From a virus, in IMG/VR virus record IMGVR_UViG_3300042880_000288, positions 1-64,000 of that record: DNA of 64,000 bases; one strand, 5' to 3'. A program made the translations under genes and the position numbers. The notes under the pieces were generated by a model. It was not told the origin of the DNA and did not search any database. It saw only the letters and a program-made list of their open reading frames with translations. Below, one piece after another: positions 9,627-18,292 of this stretch; position 1 is the first letter of the stretch, and each line of letters starts with the position of its first letter.

Positions 9627-12600
9627 TGCATAATAAAAAACTATTAAGTCAGGTAATTAAAGATTTAGATAAAGCAAAAGCTCCCTCTAAACCAAAAGAT
9701 ATTGATTATAATTCTCAAATGGGTTATAGAGATGATTCACCTTTTAGAAACAAATCTTCAATGGATATCTATACTCCTGATGGAACAATAGATATGTCTA
9801 ATACGGGAATGCCCTTAATTGCTAATGGTCAATATCTTCCACCTTATTCAGGTACTCATCAGTTCAATACAAATGTTGTTACAGAAGAACCATTAGATCA
9901 GGCTAAAAAAGGATTTGAAATTAAAAGACCTAAAACTAGAAATCTAAAATCTAAAAAATATTCTAGAAGTCTGGAAGCTACTAATGAACTATTTACAGTG
10001 CATGAATTTTTCCAAAAACCCAAATCTAAAAAAAATAAGATTTACAATCCTAATGCTAAATACTATAAGAAAGGTGGTGGAGTAGATCCAGCATTTGAAA
10101 AGAAATTAGAACAGGTTGCTAAAAATCTTAAAGTAAGTAAGGCAGATTTAATTGGAATAATGAAACATGAATCAGGACTAAATCCTGCTGCAGTTAATCC
10201 AAGTACAGGAGCAACAGGTTTAATTCAATTCATGCCAGCTACAGCTAGAGCTATGGGAACTAGTACAGAGGCTTTAAGAAATATGTCTGCAATAGAACAA
10301 TTAGATTATGTAGAAAAATTTTATAAACCTATTGCAGGTAAAGCAAAAGATATTGGAGATTTATACATGTTTACTTTTCTACCAGCTGCCGTAGGTAAAT
10401 CTAATGATTTTGTAATTGGTGCTAAAGGAAGTGGTAATGCAATATGGGGTATAAGTCAAGATGCACTATATAGACAGAATGCAGGATTTGATTTAAACAA
10501 AAAAGGATACTATACTGTAGGAGATGTTAAGACAAAGATCTCTACATTTTCAGGTCAACCCTTAATTAAAGAAAAAGGATTAGATCTAGCTCCAGGGGAT
10601 TTAAAACCAGGTGAAGAAAAAATTACATTTACTTCTAATCCTGTAGAGAAAGAAGAAGTAAAGAATGAACCTCTCTTTCCTTTAGAGTATTACATGCAAC
10701 AAAATGAACTTGCTGCTTCTAGACCTAAAGCAAATCCTTTAATGGCATTAGCACCTAAGAGAGCATTAAATGCAGGAATACAAGCTGAACTTACTCCAGA
10801 TCAAATAAGACAATATGTTGAAGGTGGTTATATAGTAGAAGAATTAGATCCTACTGAATTTCAAAAGGGTGGCGATGTTAATTCAGGAGCAGGGATGAGT
10901 AGCAAATCTAAAGGAAAAACTGCTGCTCAAATTGCTGCTGATAAAGCATTAGATGCAAAATTAAGTAAACTTACGGCTAACAATAAAAAACCTCCAGGAG
11001 CATATAAGAAGGATCCTGTATTTCAACAAGTTGCAGACCAAACTAAAAAGAATGCACTTGCACATCAAGATAGCAAAAAAAAGGTTTTAAATAATTTTAT
11101 AATTAAACCGGTAACTCCATTTAATTATGAATCTCCTTTAGATACATTTGTAAAAAATAATACTCCTAATCTTACAAAAGAGCAGAAAGCTCAAATGAAA
11201 GCTGAAGAAGATAAAGCAGTTCAGGATGCTATAATGTCAAAAGGCATGTTAAATAATACAGGTAAGTTAGATCCTGAAAGAGAAGAGTTTATCAGAAATC
11301 AAGTAAGAGCAAAATATAATAATGCATCTTCTCAGTATTATAAAGATAAAAAAGAAATTGATGCCAAGATAGCAAGGGTTGATCCATCTTCTGTATTAAC
11401 TAAAAAAAGTAAATATAAAGATTATGATGTATTTCAAACTACAGAACAAAAAGCAAAAGAACAAATAGATCAAGCTGCACAAAATTTAATTAATAGTGGA
11501 GCTGCTTTTAACTATTATAAAAAAGATAATTCTGGAAAAGATTATAAAGAGTTAATCATGGATGACTTGATTAAAGCAAATAATAATAATCAAGATCTAG
11601 GTAAGGTTATTGAAAATATTCAAAATAAAAAAGATGAAAGTGATTATAAACTGTTAAAAGACAGTTATGATAAACTTCCTTTTTTTGATCCAAACTTTTC
11701 AAATGAGGATAAAGTCGGTCAAATATGGAGAGGCTTTGCTGCTGATCCATTTAATGTAGTAGAGGAGGCAATATGGGACAAAGATTTTATGCCAGGAAGA
11801 CATACAATATTAAGAGATCCTTCTCATCCTTTATATAATTATTATACTAAAAGAACTCAAATGGATGAAAGTCCATTGTCTCAAGCTTTGCAATATATAA
11901 ATCCTTTTTCATCTGCAGCAGAAGCCAGTGTAGCAATTAATAAAGGTGATTATAAAGAAGGAGCTAAACAATTTGGAGAAGGTATGCTTAAGACAGTTGG
12001 CTTACTTGCCTTACCAGAAGTTATAGCAGCAGGTGGTAGTTATGTATTACCAGGAGCAGCTTCTGTAGGATTACCAGGATTAACTTATACAGCAGCTCTT
12101 GAAGGAATAGGTATGGCATATGGAGCTACACAGTTACCAACAACATATAGGTCAATTGAGAAAGCAGTTAAAAGTGGTAAGAAAGAAGATTGGAGAGCTG
12201 CAGTAAATCAAACTGCTACAAACACATTAGACTTTTTAGGGGCTGTAGATTTCTTTAAAGGAGTTACAACAATACCAGAAGCTGTTACTTATAGAATGTT
12301 ATCAAAAGGTAGTGATGCTACAGGCTTTGGTAAGAATCTTACAAAAGAAGCTGAGAAACTTAAAAATTTATATAATAAGAATCCATTAAATTATGATGCT
12401 AAAGTAGCACAATCAAAAAAAACTTGGGAACAAGCTATGGATCAAGTTAAAGCTAAATATGCAGATAAAGGTTATAATATGACTGCAGATGAAATTTTAA
12501 GTGATCCAGTTAAAGCTCAATATTTAAAAGATGAATTTTTAAAAATTAAAGAAGAAGGTTTAAAGTTTATGAAATCAGATGAAGGAAAAAAAGCTGTAGA

Positions 12601-14122
12601 ACAGATGTTTAAAGAATTTCCTGAATCTAAAAAAATGTCATATGAGTCTAGTATAAAACCTGAAAACTTGGATGAAGTAAAAGAACTAATTTTCAAAAAA
12701 GAAGGTATAGAAAAATTTGTAAACCAAGGTGTTAAAAATTATGATGAAGCTATAAAACCTTTGGAAGAAAATATTGGAAAAGCAAGAAAACAGTATGAGG
12801 ATATAATGGGTAAACCTGATGCAAATGATCCAGATTGGATGAATAAACTAAATAGAGAAAAAAATAAGTTGGATGCTCTTGAACATCAATTAGAAGGTAT
12901 AAAAAACAGTAAAGCTAAGTACGTTGAATATTTTGATAAGAATGATCCACAAAGTTTTAGTGAAATACCATTTGGATTTACTGAAGCCCCTTTTGGAAAA
13001 ATTCCATATACAAATCGGCCACTTGATTTTGAACCTTCATTTAATGGTCAAATATTAAGAAAACATGAAAGTTATATACCTGACACACCTATAATGACAG
13101 ATATAGATTTAACTTATGATGACTATATAAAAGCTTATGAGGACATATCCTATAGAGATCAATCTATTCTACTAAACAAACATGCTGAGGTTAATGCATT
13201 ACAAATTAAATATGAAAATGAGTTAAGAGACTTAATGCAGATGGATCCTGCTGATCCAAATTATGAGAGAATGGTTAGAAGAGTTGATAGTTCTAAGAAC
13301 CGTTATCAAGCTGCTCTTGATGACTCATCAAATGCTCATGCTGCCTATAATTGGCATGAAGACAATGCTGTTGAACTAGGTAATAAATTTTTACCAAATG
13401 AAGGAGAAACAATTCTTGCTCATGAAGTATCTCATACAAACCCACAAGTAAGAGCTTTTGTTAAAGATCAACTTGATACAACTGGTCAAATTAATTGGAA
13501 CAAAGCTAAACCAACGGGATATGTAAGAAAAACAATTGATGGTCAACTTTGGGATATACCATATTTAACACCTGTTGATAAAGTATTAGCAGAAATTGAT
13601 ATATTACCAGCAGGAAAAATGGGGCCCGGTTTTAATATGCAACATTATAATTTTAGAGTAAAACCAAAAGAATTTATACCAAGTACTGCAGATGAAGTTA
13701 GTGGTTCTTTTTTTAGTCATACAGATGGTGGTTTTTTTGGACCTGATGGAATAGATGCAAAAAACTATTTTTTAAATGGTGGTAATGGAAATGAAAAAGA
13801 AGCTTTTTTAGCAGAATTAAAACAATTTATGTTAAAGCAAGGTTATGGCAAAAGAGGTCAATTTACTTTAAAAGATGTTAACGAATTTTGGGGAGATTAT
13901 TTAAAAACTTCTCAAACAGCCAAATCTGATAACTACAGACTTAGACTATTAGATATTGCGGATCCTACAAAAAATACTAGAGAGAGAATAGTAAAAGCCT
14001 TAAATATGCCAAGTGGATATAAAGAGGGAGGAGAAGTTGAATATAACTTAGGTGATGAAGTAGATGAAGCTACTATGAGAAAATTAGAAAAACAAGGATT
14101 TGTATTCCAAAAAATTAGATAA
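9626..14122 (+). CDS. Virion-associated lytic transglycosylase with an HExxH motif (presumed ejected protein)
   Basis: A 1498-residue protein. Residues about 30-80 carry a proline/glycine stretch (IDMSNTGMPLIANGQYLPPY) that I associate with crAss-like virion proteins. Residues about 152-300 form an SLT/GH23 lytic transglycosylase domain: KHESGLNP with catalytic Glu182, then GATGLIQFMPAT. It should cleave peptidoglycan during DNA entry. Residues 388-415 carry the Gly-Gly-flanked motif shared with neighbouring proteins, and a related copy ends the protein. A Gly/Ala-rich hydrophobic stretch lies around residues 795-835. Near the C-terminus is AHEVSHTNP with His1266, Glu1267 and His1270, the HExxH signature of zincin metallopeptidases, but no third ligand can be assigned. 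Both junctions are tightly coupled (TAATG). Confidence 0.85.
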   Translation: MHNKKLLSQVIKDLDKAKAPSKPKDIDYNSQMGYRDDSPFRNKSSMDIYTPDGTIDMSNTGMPLIANGQYLPPYSGTHQFNTNVVTEEPLDQAKKGFEIKRPKTRNLKSKKYSRSLEATNELFTVHEFFQKPKSKKNKIYNPNAKYYKKGGGVDPAFEKKLEQVAKNLKVSKADLIGIMKHESGLNPAAVNPSTGATGLIQFMPATARAMGTSTEALRNMSAIEQLDYVEKFYKPIAGKAKDIGDLYMFTFLPAAVGKSNDFVIGAKGSGNAIWGISQDALYRQNAGFDLNKKGYYTVGDVKTKISTFSGQPLIKEKGLDLAPGDLKPGEEKITFTSNPVEKEEVKNEPLFPLEYYMQQNELAASRPKANPLMALAPKRALNAGIQAELTPDQIRQYVEGGYIVEELDPTEFQKGGDVNSGAGMSSKSKGKTAAQIAADKALDAKLSKLTANNKKPPGAYKKDPVFQQVADQTKKNALAHQDSKKKVLNNFIIKPVTPFNYESPLDTFVKNNTPNLTKEQKAQMKAEEDKAVQDAIMSKGMLNNTGKLDPEREEFIRNQVRAKYNNASSQYYKDKKEIDAKIARVDPSSVLTKKSKYKDYDVFQTTEQKAKEQIDQAAQNLINSGAAFNYYKKDNSGKDYKELIMDDLIKANNNNQDLGKVIENIQNKKDESDYKLLKDSYDKLPFFDPNFSNEDKVGQIWRGFAADPFNVVEEAIWDKDFMPGRHTILRDPSHPLYNYYTKRTQMDESPLSQALQYINPFSSAAEASVAINKGDYKEGAKQFGEGMLKTVGLLALPEVIAAGGSYVLPGAASVGLPGLTYTAALEGIGMAYGATQLPTTYRSIEKAVKSGKKEDWRAAVNQTATNTLDFLGAVDFFKGVTTIPEAVTYRMLSKGSDATGFGKNLTKEAEKLKNLYNKNPLNYDAKVAQSKKTWEQAMDQVKAKYADKGYNMTADEILSDPVKAQYLKDEFLKIKEEGLKFMKSDEGKKAVEQMFKEFPESKKMSYESSIKPENLDEVKELIFKKEGIEKFVNQGVKNYDEAIKPLEENIGKARKQYEDIMGKPDANDPDWMNKLNREKNKLDALEHQLEGIKNSKAKYVEYFDKNDPQSFSEIPFGFTEAPFGKIPYTNRPLDFEPSFNGQILRKHESYIPDTPIMTDIDLTYDDYIKAYEDISYRDQSILLNKHAEVNALQIKYENELRDLMQMDPADPNYERMVRRVDSSKNRYQAALDDSSNAHAAYNWHEDNAVELGNKFLPNEGETILAHEVSHTNPQVRAFVKDQLDTTGQINWNKAKPTGYVRKTIDGQLWDIPYLTPVDKVLAEIDILPAGKMGPGFNMQHYNFRVKPKEFIPSTADEVSGSFFSHTDGGFFGPDGIDAKNYFLNGGNGNEKEAFLAELKQFMLKQGYGKRGQFTLKDVNEFWGDYLKTSQTAKSDNYRLRLLDIADPTKNTRERIVKALNMPSGYKEGGEVEYNLGDEVDEATMRKLEKQGFVFQKIR

Positions 14123-17100
14123 TGGCAAAGTATAGGATTATGGCTTTACCACCTAGTTATAAAAAAGGTGGAGGTAGAAAGAAAAAACAAGTTGCTCAAC
14201 CTGGACAGTGGGCTGATACAAATCCACAAATAGTTCAATCAGGAGAAGAAGGTTTTGATTTACCTACAAGTTCTGCTGCACCAGGAGCAGAGTTTGCCAT
14301 ACAACAAATGAGTCCTGAAGAACAAGCAGCCTATCTTAAAAAAGCAAGGTATGATGAAGCTATGGCTTCCTATAAGCCCTTGGAAGCTGAATACAAAGGT
14401 TTAACAAGACCAAAAGGAAATCTTGTATTAGGTGAAGACTATGATGCTGATCCAACTAAATTTACTAGTTCAGGATACTATCCAATAAAAACAGAGTCTG
14501 GTAATTATGAAATGATTGCTAATAAAGACATAGCAAATTTAATATACCAAAAAGGAGTTAACCCAGATGTATTAAGTAAGACTTTTGGTTTAGGTAGTCC
14601 TGAAGAAATAAAAAAACAGTTTAGTCCCATTTATGAACATGCCTCTGGTATTCATGCTAAAAGAAATAAGGAAAAAATTGATGGCCTTATTAAATCTGGT
14701 ATGACTAAAGACCAAGCAATACAATCTCTTGTTGAACAAGGAGAAGGTAACTTGGAAGGATTAACAAATAGATATGGAAGTTATACTGAAGAGGCTTTTA
14801 ATAAAGCTCAAGAAGATGCTAAAAAAGTATTAGAGACAGCACCTTCATTAAAAGATCAGTATAGTGATTATTTTAAAAAGAGAGATGAGCAGTATGAAGC
14901 TCAGATGGATGATCTTAAAGAAGGTATTGATTATGGTAAAACATTAACTCCATCTGAGACCACACAGAAAACTGCTGGAGCAATATACAATCCACTTACT
15001 AAAACATTTGCACCAACAACTAGTGCATATGATAAAAGTGAAAATAAAAAAGTACTAGTAAATAAAATATTAGATACTAAAAATCAAGAACAAAAAGAAA
15101 GAACTGTTGTCAACAAAGTACTAGATGCAAAGAATTTAACTGATGAACAAAAGAAACAATATTTAGAAGACCCTGTAGCTTTTAGTAACCTATACAATCA
15201 GTATCAACAATATGAAGCTACACCTGAAGTAGTTCAAGGAAGTTATATGAATACAATGGGGCAAAGCATGCCTCATACATCTTTTAGATCTGATTTTACT
15301 ATTAATCCTGTTACCAAGACTTCTTTTCAAATGCCTAATGTAGGATCTAGTTTACCATTATTTGGGGCAAAAAATTATAATAAATATGGAATTCCTGGAT
15401 TAGCTCCTAATAATATAAATATAACTAATGCAAATGTAGATTGGCATGCTGGTGCACCAGTACCAAAAAGTGCTCCTTCTGATGCTGTTAACATGTTAGA
15501 TAAAGAATGGATAGCTGGAGTAGTTGGAGCAACAGCCTTTCCTGCTGTATATTCTGGTGTTCAAACATTATGGAATGCTCCTATTTTAGGTGCTGTAGGT
15601 AGTGAAGCTTTACCAGGTTTAACTCTAGGAAATGTTTCTAATGCTGTAAGTGCTTTTGATTTTGCTACTAAATATGGTCCTGATGCACTAATGCAAGGTC
15701 AAAAAATGTATGAAGAAGGTTATTCAGATGATAGAGCAAAAGCTTTAGCTTATGATATTTATAAAGGAGTTAATTCTGCAATACCTTATACTAAATATTT
15801 AGGAAAAGATCTTGAAAAAATTAATCAAATTAAAAAAGGAAAAGATGCATTGAGTTTTTATGACAATGCAAATAAATCAGCTCAGACTCCTGAGAACGTA
15901 GTAGAAAATACAAAATGGATTAAAGGCTTAGGATCTGTATTAGCTTTACCAAAACAAAAAGGTGGTTCTATACAAATGGAACTTTCTGATGATGAAATAC
16001 AAGATTATGTAAAAAGAGGTTTTATTATTGAAGAAGTAAAAGTTCCAGCAATGCAATCAGGAGGAACTCCTTCTCAACTTTGGTATCAATATACAGGAAC
16101 ACCATGGTCAGAAGCAAAAGCAAAAGGTCTTACTGATGGTTCAGTGGAACAAAATTTAGCTTTAGCCAAAAGACTTGAGTCAGGAGAATTTGGAGAACCA
16201 AAACTATCTACTCAACAATATCAAGATGTTAGATCTGGATATGATCAAATGGTAGAACAAATGGTAGGTCAAGGTAAAACTCTTGATCAATTAGTTCAAC
16301 AAAGAGTAGGTACAAGAGAAGGATTAAAGGCAAGATTTCCAGAATTATTTAAAACTGAATCTAAAAAAACTACAACGGCTGTTACACAAAAATCTCAAGC
16401 ACAAAAAGATGCTGAATTAAAAGCAGCTAGAGAATGGTTAACTGGAAAAGCTAAAGAAATTGGTAATGATATATTTGATGCTATTGGAGATTCTTATTGG
16501 GGTAAGCTAGCTAAAAAAGCAGGATCAGCCACTATAAAATATCTTGAAGCAGAAGCCGCAAAAAATAAAGTAGCCAAAGCTAAACAAGCACAGAAAGTTA
16601 AAGCTGTAGAAAAGAAAGTAGAAAAGAAAGTTCAAAGTACAGTTAAGAAAGTTACTAATCCACTTCCAACTCCAAGTGTAGTTGATGCATTAAATAATGC
16701 TGGTGTAAAATATGAACCAAGAAAACAACCCGTAGTTCCAGAACAAAGACCACAAAAAACTCCTAGTATATTAGATATATTAAATCAGAAAAGTATTTTT
16801 GATTATGATCCTTTAGAAACTTTAAAGAAATATGCTAAGCCTGTTGAGGAAAAGAAACCTGCTCCTATGACCGGATATGATATTAAAGGCATAGTAGATC
16901 AAATACAGAAAGGTCAGAAGATGGGTCCACCTCCTTCACTTACTAGACAGCAATCACAACAACCATTAGGTGATAATAGTATGGCTGCTCAATTTAAAAC
17001 TAATGAGCAAAAAGGTAAAGGAATGAAACCACTTAACTTACCTGAAGTTAAAGATAAATCTATATGGGATAAAGCTAAAGAATGGGGCTCTCAAACATGG

Positions 17101-18234
17101 GAAGATACAAAAGACCTTGCTTCAGATACTTGGGAAGGTACTAAAAATCTTGCAGAAGAATACATAGCAGATCCAATTGTAGAAAGTATATTTGGAGAAG
17201 GTGTTAAAGATGCACCAACTAGTAAAGAAGAATTTCTTGAAACTCCTACAGGACAAAGAGTTGGTAAAAAAGTTCTTGATTGGAATGAATCAAAAGATAA
17301 TTGGATAGATCCTTTTGGTCCTGCTGATTTATCAAAAGAAGAAGAACAACAACTAAGAAGAAAATTAGAAAAAGAAGGAGCTATAGATACTCCAGATGAA
17401 GTTGTAAAACCTAAAGAATCTAAAAAGAAAGTAGTTGAAACACCAAAACCTGATAAATTCTTTGAAGAAATATCAACTGTTAAAGATTCTTATGATGCTG
17501 ATAATACTTTACTTTCATATAGAAATCAATGGGATAATAGTGAAGGGTTTAGATATTTAGCTACTCCAGTTAAAAAAGATAGAAAGTCAACAGATGAATA
17601 TTCAGATGTGATAGGTGTTGGACATTTCTTACTTGATGCTAGTGCTTCTAAATCTAAACCATATAGTCATGAATATAATAAAGCTTTTATAGATAGAGCA
17701 CTTAAGAATAATGACTGGGTTCCTACCTTTACAAATGAGGACGGTGATTATGTTAGATTAAAATATAAAAAACCAAATGAAATTACTAAATCAGATAAAG
17801 TTATTACACCACTTAGACAGATGACATTTGATAATATTGACTTTTCTAAAACACAAACTCCATCAGGATTTAAAAAAGGTATTAATGAAGTCATGACAAA
17901 AGAAGGTAAAGGAACTTATTTATTATTTAAAAATAGAGATGGTTACTCAAGATTCAGTGGTGGATCAGTAGTATTTATATTTAAAGATAAATTTGGTAAC
18001 ACGATTGTAAGAGACTTTGCTGGTTCACTTAATCAAATTGAAAATGAAGGTATTAATATTCAAAAGCAATATAATATAAAACCTGAAGATCTTACTCTTG
18101 GTTATCATGATGTTGGTTCTTTTAGTGCTAAGATAAAAGCAAATGCAGAAGGTAAATTAAAATCAAAACAGTGGGAAGGATTTAATAATGAAGATTGGAC
18201 AGGTGGTGCATTATTAATACCTAAAACCAAATAA
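14122..18234 (+). CDS. Large presumed virion cargo protein, function unknown
   Basis: A 1370-residue protein I cannot assign to an enzyme family. It starts with a short basic motif ending in KKGGG (MAKYRIMALPPSYKKGGG), close to the starts of the next two genes. The first 420 residues are charged and helical. A hydrophobic Gly/Ala-rich segment around residues 465-500 (WIAGVVGATAFPAVYSGVQT) could insert in a membrane. At about 612-648 a Gly-Gly-flanked motif recurs (ELSDDEIQDYVKRGFIIEEV). Residues 830-1110 are Lys/Pro/Gln-rich linkers with short amphipathic repeats (TWEDTKDLASDTWEGTKNLA). The last 250 residues form a compact globular domain (VIGVGHFLLDAS and YHDVGSFSAKI) of unknown fold. Its place between the transglycosylase and the other cargo-type genes suggests it is packaged and ejected. 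Confidence 0.8.
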   Translation: MAKYRIMALPPSYKKGGGRKKKQVAQPGQWADTNPQIVQSGEEGFDLPTSSAAPGAEFAIQQMSPEEQAAYLKKARYDEAMASYKPLEAEYKGLTRPKGNLVLGEDYDADPTKFTSSGYYPIKTESGNYEMIANKDIANLIYQKGVNPDVLSKTFGLGSPEEIKKQFSPIYEHASGIHAKRNKEKIDGLIKSGMTKDQAIQSLVEQGEGNLEGLTNRYGSYTEEAFNKAQEDAKKVLETAPSLKDQYSDYFKKRDEQYEAQMDDLKEGIDYGKTLTPSETTQKTAGAIYNPLTKTFAPTTSAYDKSENKKVLVNKILDTKNQEQKERTVVNKVLDAKNLTDEQKKQYLEDPVAFSNLYNQYQQYEATPEVVQGSYMNTMGQSMPHTSFRSDFTINPVTKTSFQMPNVGSSLPLFGAKNYNKYGIPGLAPNNINITNANVDWHAGAPVPKSAPSDAVNMLDKEWIAGVVGATAFPAVYSGVQTLWNAPILGAVGSEALPGLTLGNVSNAVSAFDFATKYGPDALMQGQKMYEEGYSDDRAKALAYDIYKGVNSAIPYTKYLGKDLEKINQIKKGKDALSFYDNANKSAQTPENVVENTKWIKGLGSVLALPKQKGGSIQMELSDDEIQDYVKRGFIIEEVKVPAMQSGGTPSQLWYQYTGTPWSEAKAKGLTDGSVEQNLALAKRLESGEFGEPKLSTQQYQDVRSGYDQMVEQMVGQGKTLDQLVQQRVGTREGLKARFPELFKTESKKTTTAVTQKSQAQKDAELKAAREWLTGKAKEIGNDIFDAIGDSYWGKLAKKAGSATIKYLEAEAAKNKVAKAKQAQKVKAVEKKVEKKVQSTVKKVTNPLPTPSVVDALNNAGVKYEPRKQPVVPEQRPQKTPSILDILNQKSIFDYDPLETLKKYAKPVEEKKPAPMTGYDIKGIVDQIQKGQKMGPPPSLTRQQSQQPLGDNSMAAQFKTNEQKGKGMKPLNLPEVKDKSIWDKAKEWGSQTWEDTKDLASDTWEGTKNLAEEYIADPIVESIFGEGVKDAPTSKEEFLETPTGQRVGKKVLDWNESKDNWIDPFGPADLSKEEEQQLRRKLEKEGAIDTPDEVVKPKESKKKVVETPKPDKFFEEISTVKDSYDADNTLLSYRNQWDNSEGFRYLATPVKKDRKSTDEYSDVIGVGHFLLDASASKSKPYSHEYNKAFIDRALKNNDWVPTFTNEDGDYVRLKYKKPNEITKSDKVITPLRQMTFDNIDFSKTQTPSGFKKGINEVMTKEGKGTYLLFKNRDGYSRFSGGSVVFIFKDKFGNTIVRDFAGSLNQIENEGINIQKQYNIKPEDLTLGYHDVGSFSAKIKANAEGKLKSKQWEGFNNEDWTGGALLIPKTK

Positions 18235-18248
18235 ACTTATTAAGTTTA
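18232..18248. repeat. Short AT-rich inverted repeat at the end of the 1370-aa gene
   Basis: TAAACTT (18232-18238) pairs with AAGTTTA (18242-18248) around an ATT loop. It begins inside the stop codon. It is too AT-rich and lacks an adjacent T tract for a convincing terminator. A reverse-oriented version lies at 24388-24402. Confidence 0.4.
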
Positions 18249-18263
18249 ACGATTAAATTAAAA

Positions 18264-18282
18264 TTTAGTATATTTAGTATAT
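18264..18282 (+). promoter_or_regulatory. Tandem TTTAGTATA elements before the 1251-aa gene (candidate promoter)
   Basis: TTTAGTATATTTA (18264-18276) overlaps a second TTTAGTATAT (18273-18282), giving two copies nine bases apart. They lie in the 58-base gap before the ATG at 18293, a long gap for this operon. The same core precedes the gene at 1842. Three copies in two of the few real gaps make a phage promoter or regulator site possible. The base composition makes chance a serious alternative. Confidence 0.28.
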
Positions 18283-18292
18283 AGTATAACCT

